Shown: positions 21,890 to 31,892, numbered from the stretch's first letter. The stretch is DNA of 64,000 nucleotides from Galeopsis tetrahit (GCA_963675135.1 OY776119.1:45197198-45261197), one strand, 5' to 3'. Program-made: numbers and translations. Notes: generated by a model not told the origin, from the sequence alone.

Positions 21890-22449
21890 GTCACAAGATC
21901 AATAGCATACATGAAAAGAAACGATACAACCCATGGAAGCAAGTTGATCGCATATGTTCTTGAGGGCGGTCCCATATTCGGTGATGGATCTTGAGACGCA
22001 AATCACGAGCTTTTGAAGGCTGATTATAGGCAGTTGCTAAGTTGTTCCAAATGTCAGCGGAAGTATTGCAGCCTATGATGACCGCCATGGCCTCTTCTGT
22101 AAGAATGGAGATCAAGAATACTCGCACGATTTGATCCCGATGCCAAAAGATAGGCGGGATTGGGAGCGGTGCCGGAATTGGTAATGATTTTCGGAGAGGA
22201 CACCTCGTCCGATACATCAACACAAGGTAGAAACTTTTGGCCATACCACATTAGGTAATTCATGGATTTGAGCTTCACCGTGACAAGATGCGTCATGGCA
22301 TGGAGGTAGAGAGTGGCATCAAATTACAGAGGTGGTGGCCTAGCGAGATGTCGGATCGGCCATTAGAGAATATCAGCGGCGACGACGAGGAGAAGCGAGG
22401 GAGAGCAGAAAGGAAGAGAGAGGGAGAGAGAGAGGAGGGAGGATAGGGT
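21890..22449 (-). pseudogene. Copia VI gag (UBN2-type)
   Basis: The minus strand gives MTHLVTVKLKSMNYLMWYGQ, then with a frameshift RDQIVRVFLISILTEEAMAV, NTSADIWNNLATAYNQPS and RDLRLKIHHRI. This is the usual copia Gag capsid region. It stops at about 21890. A GA-rich leader (22380-22440) precedes the start. Confidence 0.8.
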
Positions 22450-22532
22450 TTTCTAAGAAATGAAGGCAGTTGGCCTATTTTTATACAAAGTCTTGAGGTA
22501 ACCAACTAATGTGGTTACAACTAAATAATTTG
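22450..22532 (-). repeat. Copia VI 5' LTR, part 1 (split by the CACTA-like element)
   Basis: The sequence ending in GTGGTTACAACTAAATAA is identical to 35285-35335 in copy B, where it continues uninterrupted into GTAATAACTAACTAACACTC. Here the continuation is found only after 25028. Confidence 0.7.
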
Positions 22533-22806
22533 AAAATGGCATCGGGGAAGGCATCGAATCTGCCGTCCCCAATGATGAAGGCAACGGCAAAGGCATCGGC
22601 AGTGTGCCGATGCCAATATGCTCGATGCTATTTAAATGGCATCGGATTTGGGGAAAACCGTTGCCTTTTGGCATCGGGGGGACAGCCGATGCCTTTTCAC
22701 ATCGGGCCCACTGCCGATGCCTTTTCGCATCGGGGACAGCCGATGCCATTTTGCATCGGGGCCCACTACCGATGCCATTTTATTAACATTTAAAAAAGAC
22801 GAATCT

Positions 22807-22861
22807 GGGTTTCGAACCCAGGTATCGAGGCCACCAACACCCACCCCCCACCGCTGGGCCA
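22807..22861 (-). other. tRNA-like module 1 (A box and B box)
   Basis: On the minus strand TGGCCCAGCGGT (22850-22861) fits the A-box consensus TRGCNNAGYNGG. GGGTTCGAAACCC (22807-22819) fits the B-box and T-arm consensus with a perfect stem. The gap of 30 bases is normal for a tRNA. There is no acceptor stem or plausible anticodon arm, so this is not a tRNA gene. It could be a tRNA-derived internal polymerase III promoter. Confidence 0.5.
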
Positions 22862-22900
22862 CCCCAATTCTCGGAAATTTGACATTTTTCGCGAATTGTG

Positions 22901-22966
22901 GGGTTCGAACTCGGGACCTCGCGGTCTCGAAGGCTTTTGAGCGCCCCCTGTGTGCCGTTTAGGCTA
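22901..22966 (-). other. tRNA-like module 2 (A box and B box)
   Basis: A second minus-strand A-box-like TAGCCTAAACGGC (22954-22966) and B-box-like GAGTTCGAACCC (22901-22912), 41 bases apart, lie just beside module 1. The same caution applies: no complete tRNA fold is seen. Confidence 0.5.
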
Positions 22967-23681
22967 GGAGCTTTTAGTCGACATGTTGTGAATGCAATTA
23001 ATATATATTCAATTTAATTTGAGTTTTTAATTCTTTAATTAATTCAATCCATTCTAACTTTAATGGTTGCTTATTAAATTATTTATCTAAGCATATCATA
23101 ATTATTTCTAAATTATGTTTTTCAAATGAACTAAATTATGTTTTTCAAATTAAATAATGTAATTACGGTATCAATTCACACTATTTAAATTTATTCTAAT
23201 CCTCAATTTACAACATTTAAATTCATTCTAATTTTTAATTTCACAACATTATAATTATATACAACATTGAATATAATTATTTTCACTTATACATTTAAAT
23301 TTATTATAATCACATCATTTAAATTCATTCTAATTTTCAATTCACAACATTAAATATATATAATTATTTTCACTTATCCATTTAAAAATATGAATTCACT
23401 TATCCATTTAATTAAAAATATTTTCATCTATTATAAAATTATTCTCTAGTTCATTTTCAATTAAAATACACTTATCTAATACGGAGCACTAGTGAATACT
23501 TTTTTTTTTTTTAATTGCAGAGAATAAGCTTGATTAATTTCCTAATTGTTGTAGTATATTATATATAATGTTCGTTTCACTCTGATCAGGAGTAATGCTA
23601 AATTCATAAGTCATACTCACGTAACTATCAAAATCCACGCAAATATACATGACATATTGAGCCCATATAATGGGCTCCTTG

Positions 23682-24362
23682 GGCCATCTCCAACCACAAA
23701 CTCTCAAATGAAGATCTCTAAACTCTAAAATACACTTTTTCATACTCTATTTTAAAAACCTTCTCCAACCATGAAACTTTATATCTTACTCTATTTATTA
23801 TTTTAATCATTTTCAATATATTACAATCATTAAATAATATATTTATCTTCATATTTAAATTAATTTATACAATTAAATATTCAATTAGTAAATTAAATTA
23901 TAAATTAAATATTGTTGATTTTATCAAAATCATAAAATGTAAATAAACTTGTAGTTTTTAAATATTACTTTTATTTAAATATAAAATTACAAAACACATA
24001 ATGACGTAAAACGAAACATGTGAGTATAATGTATGTTTTATTGTATTTTAAGTTATTTTTTTTGTTGGTAATAATAATACACAAAAAAAAAAAAGTTACA
24101 CAATTAAAATTATATTATAAATTAGTATAACAATAGAATTGTAATTATATTTAACAAATTATTAATATAGAATTGTAATACAGAATAGTAAATATTAATA
24201 AAATAATAGATATAAAATATAGAGTTTTGAATAGTGAACTTCATATATAGAGTTTACTATTCAAAACTCTATTTCAAAACTTCAAAATAGAGTACGGTTG
24301 GAGGGAGTAAAACTCTATAAATGAAGTAAAACTTCATTTATAGCCTACGGTTGGAGATGGTC
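23682..24362. mobile_element. MITE with GGCCATCTCCAACC inverted termini
   Basis: GGCCATCTCCAACC at 23682-23695 is matched by GGTTGGAGATGGTC at 24349-24362. A subterminal inverted pair (ACTCTATTTT / AAAATAGAGT) lies inside. Termini of this type are common in plant PIF/Harbinger- or hAT-like MITEs. The target duplication is not clear, so the superfamily is left open. It is nested within the CACTA-like element. Confidence 0.65.
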
Positions 24363-24769
24363 TTATGGAGTCAAATGATGATGTATCATTATCTACATCA
24401 TTATATTTACTTACATAATTAACACTATTTTATGGAAATTTAAAAAATTAAAGGATATTCCTATAAAATTAGGAAACGTAGGACAAAGATACCATAATCA
24501 AGATTACCAATGCTAATTATTTTGATTTATTAATTAATCAAAATTAATTATTTTTATTTTTTAATTAATCAAGGTTAATTATTTTAAGATTTTTTAAAAT
24601 TATTTATTAACGTGTTTATTATCAGTATATAATTATTAAATTAAAAAAAAAACCATACATTTATATATATAATTTTTTTAATAACAAAAAAATTAAAATT
24701 AAAGTTATAAAAATAATTAATTGAAAAATAATGACTACATTAATTAAACTAAATCATAAACTCTAAACT

Positions 24770-24870
24770 TTAAACCCTAAAAAAAAATCATAATTTTCAA
24801 TTTTAGGGTTTCAGGGTTTAGGGTTAAGAGGTTTAGGGGTTAGGGTTTTAGAGGTTTAGGGTTTAGGGCG
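24770..24870. repeat. Telomere-like TTTAGGG / CCCTAAA repeats
   Basis: Degenerate CCCTAAA is followed, after a short spacer, by TTTAGGG-type repeats in opposite orientation, within the CACTA-like element. It is an interstitial simple repeat, not a telomere. Confidence 0.7.
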
Positions 24871-25028
24871 ACGGGGAAGGCATCGGGCCCACTGCCGATG
24901 CCATTTTGCATCGGGGGGGGGGGGGGGGCGTTACCAAATGGCATCGGCCATTAAATGCCGATGCCATTTCGCATCGGCCCGCCTGCCGTTGCCAATTGCC
25001 GATGCCTTTTGGGCAATATTTTGTAGTG

Positions 25029-25239
25029 TAATAACTAACTAACACTCTAGCTTAGTCTAACATCCATCTTCCTAGTTTCACTTTACAACGAGTAATTTTG
25101 CAATTCGGCGATTAATGACCAAATTTGATGTATTTAAAAAGAAGGGAATAGTAAAAATTTTACTCTTTTCGAAATTAACTACTTTTTACAAAAAGGAAAA
25201 AGATGTTCAACTAGAGATGAATTTCATAATCAAATTGTA

Positions 25240-25284
<45 letters not shown>

Positions 25285-25533
25285 TAGCTTGTTTGATTTA
25301 AGGTTTTTTCTTCCGTCGATTCCTCATTTTCCATTGTTACCAAAATGGAAATAAAATGATTTTAATTATTCTCCTGAATTGATGACTAGCTATTAATAAA
25401 CAACCCTCAACAAAAAGTTATTTTACCTATCATATCATATAAAGTCGGTGTCAAAGTCATGACGAAGAGAGTAGTAAAGATTCAAAGGAAGCATTAAGGG
25501 AAAAAGAGTACGTAGTTAAAGGTACTTGTACAT
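25029..25533. other. Copia VI 5' LTR part 2 and flank leading to the LINE target
   Basis: 25029-25090 completes the copia VI LTR. 25091-25533 is nearly identical to 35593-35996 of copy B and contains an extended TA microsatellite (25244-25281) that is almost absent from copy B. Relative to copy B about 190 bp (35401-35592) are missing. It ends in AAAGGTACTTGTACAT (25518-25533), the LINE target duplication and, on the minus strand, the last codons of a Werner-like gene. Confidence 0.75.
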
Positions 25534-26085
25534 AAATTGTTGTGAGGTTTATGGGATAGTTTATGGGATTTTCTCTCTCTAAAATCTTCTCCAATCAATT
25601 TCTTTTCGGTAGGAATTGTTGTGAGGTTTTCCGAAGAGCTTTTTGATACAAAGCTTCTTATTTTTTGGTGGCGTTTCGAATTCCCCAATACTTTTTCACT
25701 TGATGTTCTTGGGATGTGCAGTGAGGATATATTTTCTTGGGGAAGAAGATCTTCTTAATCATTGCATTTGGGGTAAATTGAGAAGGGTTGAGGGCGCGTG
25801 GCTATTACGGAGGATTTCATTGGGGGTGATACAGCAAAACTTTTCAAATTCTGAAACATTCTCTTTGTTGGCAATTGGCGGATTGGTTGCATGTCTGCCC
25901 AGAGATTTTTGCGATTTTGTTGGTTTTACAAAAACCATTTGAAGGGTTTTATTTGGGCGTGGTTTATCCAAACCCATGGGTTTGTATCTGGTTTGAAGTG
26001 CCTATATAAAGACTCGGCAGAGCTTAAATGGCTCATACTCACACATTCCATCCCTTTGTTTTTCTTTAAAAAAAACTTTCATACA

Positions 26086-27726
26086 ATGGCGGAGGTTCTC
26101 AATGATCGTTTTGCAAATTTCTCTCTTGCTGATCAAGAGACTATAAACATCCTGGTGGAAAATGGTGAACTGGACTTCCCAAAGTTCGCCGTCGCAGTTC
26201 GGTTCGTGGCCCCAAGGACCTTTGGTACTGTCGAACTTCACAACTTGTTGAAGGAGGTTTGGAGGTTTAAAGCTTCTTTAAAGGTGTCTGTTATGAGGGA
26301 GGGTCTGTTTCTGTTGGATTTTGCTTCTGAAGAAGAGATGAATGCAGCCATGCACAAACAGCCATGGAATCTTCGGAAATCTCTAATGGTTATGAGGAGG
26401 CTGTACGGTAAGGAAAAGCCCTCTTCACTTACTTTCCATTTTGTGCCTTTCTGGGTTCAAATACATGGGCTTCAGCTACATGCAATGATAAAACAAGTTG
26501 GTACTCGTATTGGGAGTATCTTTGGGGGAGTCCTGGAAGTTGAGGCCAAAGAGAATGAGGCAGCTTGGGGTGACTGTCTCAGAATCAGGGTTATGGTAGA
26601 TACTACAGTGTCGTTGTGTCGTTGCTTCTACATAACGGTGGATGGGGAAAGAATGGTGGCTATGTTCAGGTATGAACGACTTTCCAACTATTGTTATCTG
26701 TGTGGCAGGTTAGATCATGTTGATGCGGACTGTGTTATCGCGGTAGGGCAATCAGAGGAGTGGAGGTCAAAGCATAAGGTATTTCCTGAGTGGTTGAGGG
26801 CTGACAAAAAGAAATATCTTAAAGTGGAGGACATGCAAAAGTTCCTTCAGATGATCGAAACAGGTATGGTTGAAGGGGTGCAGGTTGGGGAATCTTCTAA
26901 ACAAAGGACTGATGGAGTGGACAAGGGAAAGGGGTTATTGGTGGAGGATGATGATAATATGTTGTATTTGGGAAGGGGTCCAAGGAAGGATGGTGATAGG
27001 TCCCAGTTAGTGGATGTTGTGCATGTTGAATCTGGCCTTCAGATTGGAGCAAAAGAAGTGGAGTCAGGGAGGGGGGTTTTTAACAGGGTGGGGGGTGAGG
27101 GGCTATGCCTTGGTATGGGTTCCAAATCGAGGCTCGAGGTGAACAGGTTTGAAGATTTGATAGATAACACGGAGACTGGGAACCGTACTGATGGTGAAAT
27201 CCAAGGTGCAAATCTGGGTTATTGGAATTGTAGAAAGGGGCTGGATTCACAGCCTTTATCTTTTTCGGTTCCAAGAAACCATAAGCATCGTTTTTTCAAA
27301 GAATCACTTGGATTGGTGGATAATGGAAGGGATTATCGTGTGACACATCAAGTGGGTCGTGACTTTCGTGCTTTTGATTATCAGACTTATGTGGAAGTTA
27401 TTCATGAGGGGGAAGACCCATACATTCCGGTGTATGAAGAGGTAACTCAGAAGGGGGGAGGTACGACCAATGATAGTGGGTATGATGGAGCAGAGTCTGA
27501 TGATGCTGCATCGGCTCAGAGTGCTATACTTCCTTTTAAGAAACGCAATCTTGGGGATCGTGAAGCCAGGTATGTTGAAGAAGGAGTGTGGGAGGATATG
27601 GAGATAGCAGAGCATGGTGCGGGTCTGTTTAAGAGAGCTCGAAATTTATGTGAAGCTTTTGGTGATCCGATTAAAACTTTTGATATGGCGGAGGCTGGAA
27701 GTGTCCAGCCCCGCCGTGATGAATGA
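26086..27726 (+). CDS. LINE ORF1 protein (DUF4283 and CCHC-type zinc knuckle)
   Basis: 546 residues from the ATG in CAATGGCGG. The frame is open upstream to 25891, but the extra residues are not DUF4283-like, so this Met is preferred. The N-terminal 200 residues form a DUF4283 domain (FRFVAPRTFG-like start, MHKQPWNLRKSLMVMRR, PFWVQIHGLQLHAM). A degenerate zf-CCHC_4 knuckle follows (YCYLCGRLDHVDADC, about residue 200-220). The remainder is long, acidic and low in conservation. ORF1 proteins of plant L1 elements bind the element RNA in the retrotransposition particle. The final codons RRDE end in a TGA that overlaps the ORF2 ATG. No frameshift or internal stop is present. Confidence 0.9.
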   Translation: MAEVLNDRFANFSLADQETINILVENGELDFPKFAVAVRFVAPRTFGTVELHNLLKEVWRFKASLKVSVMREGLFLLDFASEEEMNAAMHKQPWNLRKSLMVMRRLYGKEKPSSLTFHFVPFWVQIHGLQLHAMIKQVGTRIGSIFGGVLEVEAKENEAAWGDCLRIRVMVDTTVSLCRCFYITVDGERMVAMFRYERLSNYCYLCGRLDHVDADCVIAVGQSEEWRSKHKVFPEWLRADKKKYLKVEDMQKFLQMIETGMVEGVQVGESSKQRTDGVDKGKGLLVEDDDNMLYLGRGPRKDGDRSQLVDVVHVESGLQIGAKEVESGRGVFNRVGGEGLCLGMGSKSRLEVNRFEDLIDNTETGNRTDGEIQGANLGYWNCRKGLDSQPLSFSVPRNHKHRFFKESLGLVDNGRDYRVTHQVGRDFRAFDYQTYVEVIHEGEDPYIPVYEEVTQKGGGTTNDSGYDGAESDDAASAQSAILPFKKRNLGDREARYVEEGVWEDMEIAEHGAGLFKRARNLCEAFGDPIKTFDMAEAGSVQPRRDE

Positions 27727-30700
27727 AGATTTTATGTTGGAACGCACGAGGGCTTCGTAGTAATCGTGCGTTCAGGAATCTTAGTTCTTTAGTTGTTAAA
27801 TGTTGTCCTTCTTTACTCTTTTTAGTTGAATCAAAGTGCTCTGCCTCTCGAGTGGAGTATATTAGGGTGCAATTAGGGTTTAGTTCCTGTTTCTCTGTTG
27901 ATGCTTGTGGTGTTTCAGGCGGTTTGGCCTTATTTTGGAATGAATGTGTGGTTAATGTGTTGTCGTATTCGCAAGGCCATATTGATTGTATGATTGATGA
28001 CTTTCAGGCTTGTTGGAGATTTACGGGGTTTTATGGCAATCATAATCTAGCACATCGATCTTTTTCGTGGGAATTGCTTAAGAAACTCTATTTTTCTCAA
28101 TTGAATAACTGTGTGCCTTGGTTGGTAGGGGGGGATTTCAATGAGACCTTGTACTTGCATGAAAAATGGGGGGGGGGGGGTAATAAGAAGCCTTTGGCGA
28201 GAATGATTCAGTTTCAGGAGACTTTAGAATTTGCACATCTTAAGTCTTTGGATTCTGCAGGTCCTAAATTTACTTGGATAAATAGAAGACATGGACAGAG
28301 TCTTATAAAGGAAAGGTTGGATAGATTTGTTGCAAATACTGAATGGACTCGTAGGTTTCCACATTATGAGGCTTGTACTTTGGATTTTTCGGGATCAGAT
28401 CATCGTCCTATTTTACTTAATTGTGCAGCTAGAGTGAGACCGGGACATCCAAGAATAAAGAATCAGTTTCGATTTGAAAATCATTGGGTTAAAGAAAGAG
28501 ATTTTACTACACAAGTCGAACAAATTTGGAAACAAAGGAAGGAGGGTGTCCTGCTCAAAGATACCTTAAATTATTGTAGCCGATCATTAAGTAAATGGGA
28601 CAAGTCAAAAAAGGGGACAATTCCACAGCGAATTACGGTGGTTCAAAACCTTATTAATGAGGAACTTAATAATGAGGAATGTCACTCAGATATGCAGAAG
28701 GTCAGGAATTTGGAAGTGGAGCTGGAAAAACTTAACTCTCAAGAAGAATGGTATTGGAAGCAAAGATCAAGAGTCACATGGATGAAAGAAGGGGATCAAA
28801 ATACTATATTTTTCCATGCTAGAGCCAGTGCTAGACGAAGGCGTAATGCTATTACTGGGATTATGACGGAGGAGGGGCAGTGGTTTTCGAAGGAAAGTGA
28901 TGTTAGGCATTGTTTCTTACAATATTTTGAAAACATTTTCTCTACATCACAACCAGATTTGGCAAAGATTCAAGTAGCTGTACTTCCTATGAATTATGTG
29001 ATGGATAATAGTGTTTTGTCTTTTCTTGATACTCCATTCACGAAGGAGGAAGTTACTAGAGCAGTTAGAGATCTTAATCCGTGGAAAGCTCCGGGGCCTG
29101 ATGGTTTTCCAGCCTCGTTTTATCAGACAAATTGGTCGACAATTGGTGATGATATCTCTAGACATGTTTTGGCAGCTCTCAATAATAATGGTGATTTAGT
29201 GTCTTGGAATCAGACAGTTATCACACTCATTCCTAAGGTAAAATGCCCTCAGAAAATTTCTCAATATAGGCCTATTAGTTTATGTAACGTTAGTTACAGA
29301 ATTCTGGCACGTACAATCACTAATAGGCTAAAAGGGGTGATGAATGAGATTATTGATCCATTCCAAAGTGCTTTCATTCCGGGGCGTCTTATCACAGATA
29401 ATATCTTAGCTGCATTTGAGGGTTTTCACTGGATTAAAGCTTCTAAAAGCAAGAAGGGCTATGCTGCACTTAAACTGGATATGAGCAAAGCGTATGATCG
29501 TGTGGAATGGCCTTTTCTCAAAGCGGCCACGGAAAAGCTTGGTTTTTCTCAACGGTGGATAGGCCTTGTGATGAAGTGTATCTCATCAGTCCAGTACAGC
29601 ATTAATATCAATGGCAGACAAACTGATTTTTTTACATCCACCCGAGGACTTAGACAAGGGGATCCCCCTTCTCCGTTTTTATTTGTCATCTGCGCTCAAT
29701 GTCTTTCCTCTTTGATTTCTAAGGCCATCTCTGATCGAGTAATGATGGGGATCAAGATAGCCAGGTCAGCTCCAGTTTTATCTCATTTATTTTTTGCTGA
29801 TGATAGTTTGATTTTCTTTCAAGCTGATAAGGAAAATGGGGTTGGTTTGAAGAAGTGTTTGACCATGTATGAAAGGGCTTCTGGTCAATTGATTAATTTG
29901 GAAAAATCAAACATCTCTTTCAGCCCACATACGAAGCCTGAGAACATTGCTTGTGTTAAGCAGATTTTGGGGATCAGATCATCTCAAAGCCATGAATTTT
30001 ATTTAGGCCTCCCAGCTTTTTCCATCAGGGCAAAAAGATTACAGTTTGGGTATTTGGTGGATAGAATTAGGCAAAAGTTAAATGCTTGGGATCATCGTTT
30101 TTTCTCGGAAGGTGGCAAGGAAGTCTTAATTAAATCAGTGCTTCAAGTTATTCCCTCATATGCTATGTCATGTTTCAGGATTCCAACAACCATTTGTGCA
30201 GATATGGAAAAGTTGATTGCAGGGTTTTGGTGGGGTGATAAAGTTGATCAAAAGAAGCTGCATTGGATGAAATGGACAGAAATGTGCAGGATGAAAGAGG
30301 ATGGGGGGATGGGTTTTCGGAATATGGTGGCTTTCAATAAAGCTCTTCTTGCTAAACAAGTGTGGCGTATTATGTGTAACCCGGATTCTTTGATAAGCAA
30401 GATATTTAAAGCAAGGTATTTCAAGCATACTGATATGCTGGAAGCTGAGTTAGGTTCTAATCCATCATTTGTCTGGCACTCTTTGCTCTGGAGTCGAGAT
30501 ATTATTGAAAAAGATATGCGTTGGAGAGTTGGTAAGGGCAATAAGGTGCATATATTTCGGGATAAATGGGTTACGGATTTGCAGGATGGAGTTCCGTCTT
30601 CAAAGTTTGCAAGCGCTTCACAGGTTAGCCGATTTATTTTGCCAGATTATGGTTGGGACATTCAGTTGTTGCATCGTGCTTTTTTACCACATGAGGTGGC

Positions 30701-31841
30701 TGCCATTGTGAATGTCCCTTTGTATGGCAAGGATAAGGAGGATGTTCGTTATTGGCCGCACCATTCATCTGGACAGTATACAGTTGCGTCTGGATATTCG
30801 GCCGCAATGAAAGATATGGTTTTGCGAATGAAAGTGTGTAGTCCGGGAACCTCGGATGGGAAGGAGGCTGGTCGAATGCTTAATAAAATGTGGAATTTGT
30901 GTCTACCCCCGAAGGTACGAATATTTGGTTGGAAATTGCTTAATAACATGTTTGCAGCGGAAGGAAATTTGGCCCGTCATCATGTCCCGACTGAACCTGT
31001 TTGTTTATGTTGTGGCAATTTCGGAGCTGACTCCATTCATGTCATTTTTAAATGTCTTTTTGCCAAATTAATTTGGAAAAAACATGGTTTTTGGAGTATT
31101 CTTAAAAGATTGCTTTCGGGCTCTGTTTCGGATCTTCTGTTTGTTTTATTCCGAGAAGAGGGAGTGGAGAAGGTGGAGGAAATTATGATGATATCCTGGG
31201 CGATTTGGAGGCAAAGATGCCAAATGCTACACCAAAAGCAATTATCGAAGGATTGGATTGCACAGGATTTTAACGCTCGATGGGCTATTGATTATTGGAA
31301 AGAGTATTCGATGAGCAGAAAAGGGGGAAATTTTGATGTCTTCCACAGTAAGAAGATAGGTATTCAGATGAATAAGAATGCATGGAGCCATATTTTATTC
31401 ACAGATGTGTCTTATAATTTGGAAAAAAATGTCTTTGGAGTCGGCTATATTCTTATGAAGGATGAAAATTCTTTTTTAATTGCTGGCTTCAGAAGAATTC
31501 CTCATCCAGGTACTGTTGTAGCAGGAGAGTTGAGGGTTGTAGAGTTTGGTTTGAAAAGGAGCATTGCGGCTAAAAAGGCTATAAAGGGAATTCGATTAGA
31601 TTCTGCAACGGCCGTATATGCTATCAATTCGGTGAAATCTTTGGATGGCTTTGAAAAAGGTATTGTTCTTCGAATTAAATCACGTCTACGATCAATCCTA
31701 GTGTGGGATTGTCAACACGTTTACAGAGATTCAAATACCTTGGCTCATAATTTGGCTCAGAAGGTTGCTGTTTCTTCAAATCCTCAAGAGTGGGTTGGAG
31801 AAGGACTTATTCAAGACTTAAAGGAGAAGTGGGATATCTGA
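27723..31841 (+). CDS. LINE ORF2: endonuclease, reverse transcriptase, zf-RVT, RNase H
   Basis: 1,372 residues, uninterrupted. Domains in order: APE-type endonuclease (MKILCWNARGLR, VGGDFNETL, GPKFTWINRR, LDRFVAN, SDHRPILL; residues 1-230); reverse transcriptase (NPWKAPGPDGFPASFY, QYRPISLCNVSYR, FIPGRLITDNILAAFE, LKLDMSKAYDRVEW, GLRQGDPPSPFLF, catalytic FADDSLIF; about 430-720); zf-RVT (PPKVRIFGWKLLNN, CLCCGNFGADSIHVIFKC; about 1030-1110); C-terminal RNase H-like RVT_3 domain (FTDVSYN, AGELRVVEFGL, IRLDSATAVYAIN; about 1220-1360). The final RNase H Asp of the usual 'ADxLA' is His here (AHNLA). The start codon overlaps the ORF1 stop as ATGA, suggesting termination-reinitiation. The length and domain order match a complete plant L1 ORF2. 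Confidence 0.95.
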   Translation: MKILCWNARGLRSNRAFRNLSSLVVKCCPSLLFLVESKCSASRVEYIRVQLGFSSCFSVDACGVSGGLALFWNECVVNVLSYSQGHIDCMIDDFQACWRFTGFYGNHNLAHRSFSWELLKKLYFSQLNNCVPWLVGGDFNETLYLHEKWGGGGNKKPLARMIQFQETLEFAHLKSLDSAGPKFTWINRRHGQSLIKERLDRFVANTEWTRRFPHYEACTLDFSGSDHRPILLNCAARVRPGHPRIKNQFRFENHWVKERDFTTQVEQIWKQRKEGVLLKDTLNYCSRSLSKWDKSKKGTIPQRITVVQNLINEELNNEECHSDMQKVRNLEVELEKLNSQEEWYWKQRSRVTWMKEGDQNTIFFHARASARRRRNAITGIMTEEGQWFSKESDVRHCFLQYFENIFSTSQPDLAKIQVAVLPMNYVMDNSVLSFLDTPFTKEEVTRAVRDLNPWKAPGPDGFPASFYQTNWSTIGDDISRHVLAALNNNGDLVSWNQTVITLIPKVKCPQKISQYRPISLCNVSYRILARTITNRLKGVMNEIIDPFQSAFIPGRLITDNILAAFEGFHWIKASKSKKGYAALKLDMSKAYDRVEWPFLKAATEKLGFSQRWIGLVMKCISSVQYSININGRQTDFFTSTRGLRQGDPPSPFLFVICAQCLSSLISKAISDRVMMGIKIARSAPVLSHLFFADDSLIFFQADKENGVGLKKCLTMYERASGQLINLEKSNISFSPHTKPENIACVKQILGIRSSQSHEFYLGLPAFSIRAKRLQFGYLVDRIRQKLNAWDHRFFSEGGKEVLIKSVLQVIPSYAMSCFRIPTTICADMEKLIAGFWWGDKVDQKKLHWMKWTEMCRMKEDGGMGFRNMVAFNKALLAKQVWRIMCNPDSLISKIFKARYFKHTDMLEAELGSNPSFVWHSLLWSRDIIEKDMRWRVGKGNKVHIFRDKWVTDLQDGVPSSKFASASQVSRFILPDYGWDIQLLHRAFLPHEVAAIVNVPLYGKDKEDVRYWPHHSSGQYTVASGYSAAMKDMVLRMKVCSPGTSDGKEAGRMLNKMWNLCLPPKVRIFGWKLLNNMFAAEGNLARHHVPTEPVCLCCGNFGADSIHVIFKCLFAKLIWKKHGFWSILKRLLSGSVSDLLFVLFREEGVEKVEEIMMISWAIWRQRCQMLHQKQLSKDWIAQDFNARWAIDYWKEYSMSRKGGNFDVFHSKKIGIQMNKNAWSHILFTDVSYNLEKNVFGVGYILMKDENSFLIAGFRRIPHPGTVVAGELRVVEFGLKRSIAAKKAIKGIRLDSATAVYAINSVKSLDGFEKGIVLRIKSRLRSILVWDCQHVYRDSNTLAHNLAQKVAVSSNPQEWVGEGLIQDLKEKWDI

Positions 31842-31892
31842 TATTAATGTTTTTTTATTTTCTCCATGTAATAGTCTGTGTTAAAAAAAAAA

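Larger units (their letters stand above)
22533..25028. mobile_element. CACTA-like element in the copia VI LTR
   Basis: The right end reads CAATATTTTGTAGTG, the inverse of a CACTACAAAATATTG terminus. Both ends carry arrays of GGCATCGG/CCGATGCC subterminal repeats (22541-22790 and 24880-25010). The uninterrupted paralogous site at about 35336-35345 shows exactly where it entered; TAA after the right end fits a 3-bp target duplication, while the left tip with CACTACA appears to be deleted. No transposase is recognisable. The interior holds two tRNA-like modules, a nested MITE and telomere-like repeats. Confidence 0.7.
25535..31892 (+). mobile_element. Full-length L1-type LINE retrotransposon
   Basis: The element carries a 5' leader, two intact ORFs and a 3' end with a short A-run (31883-31892). 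It is flanked by a target-site duplication of about 14-16 bp: GGTACTTGTACATA at 25521-25534 and 31893-31906. The uninterrupted target is preserved in copy B at 35986-35999. Such imprecise-length duplications and a poly(A) tail are typical of target-primed reverse transcription. Intact ORFs and identical duplications indicate a recent insertion. It entered the last codons of the copy A Werner-like exonuclease gene. Confidence 0.95.

Noticed and set aside
22509..22962. Overlapping plus- and minus-strand frames of 60-108 residues
   Set aside because: They are translations of the GGCATCGG subterminal repeats of a CACTA-like element, open in several frames because of the repeat.
22807..22966. True tRNA genes
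   Set aside because: A and B boxes are present, but I find no paired acceptor stem and no anticodon arm of proper form, so I list them only as tRNA-like modules.
24770..24870. Telomere or chromosome end
   Set aside because: The repeats are short, degenerate, in both orientations and inside a transposon.
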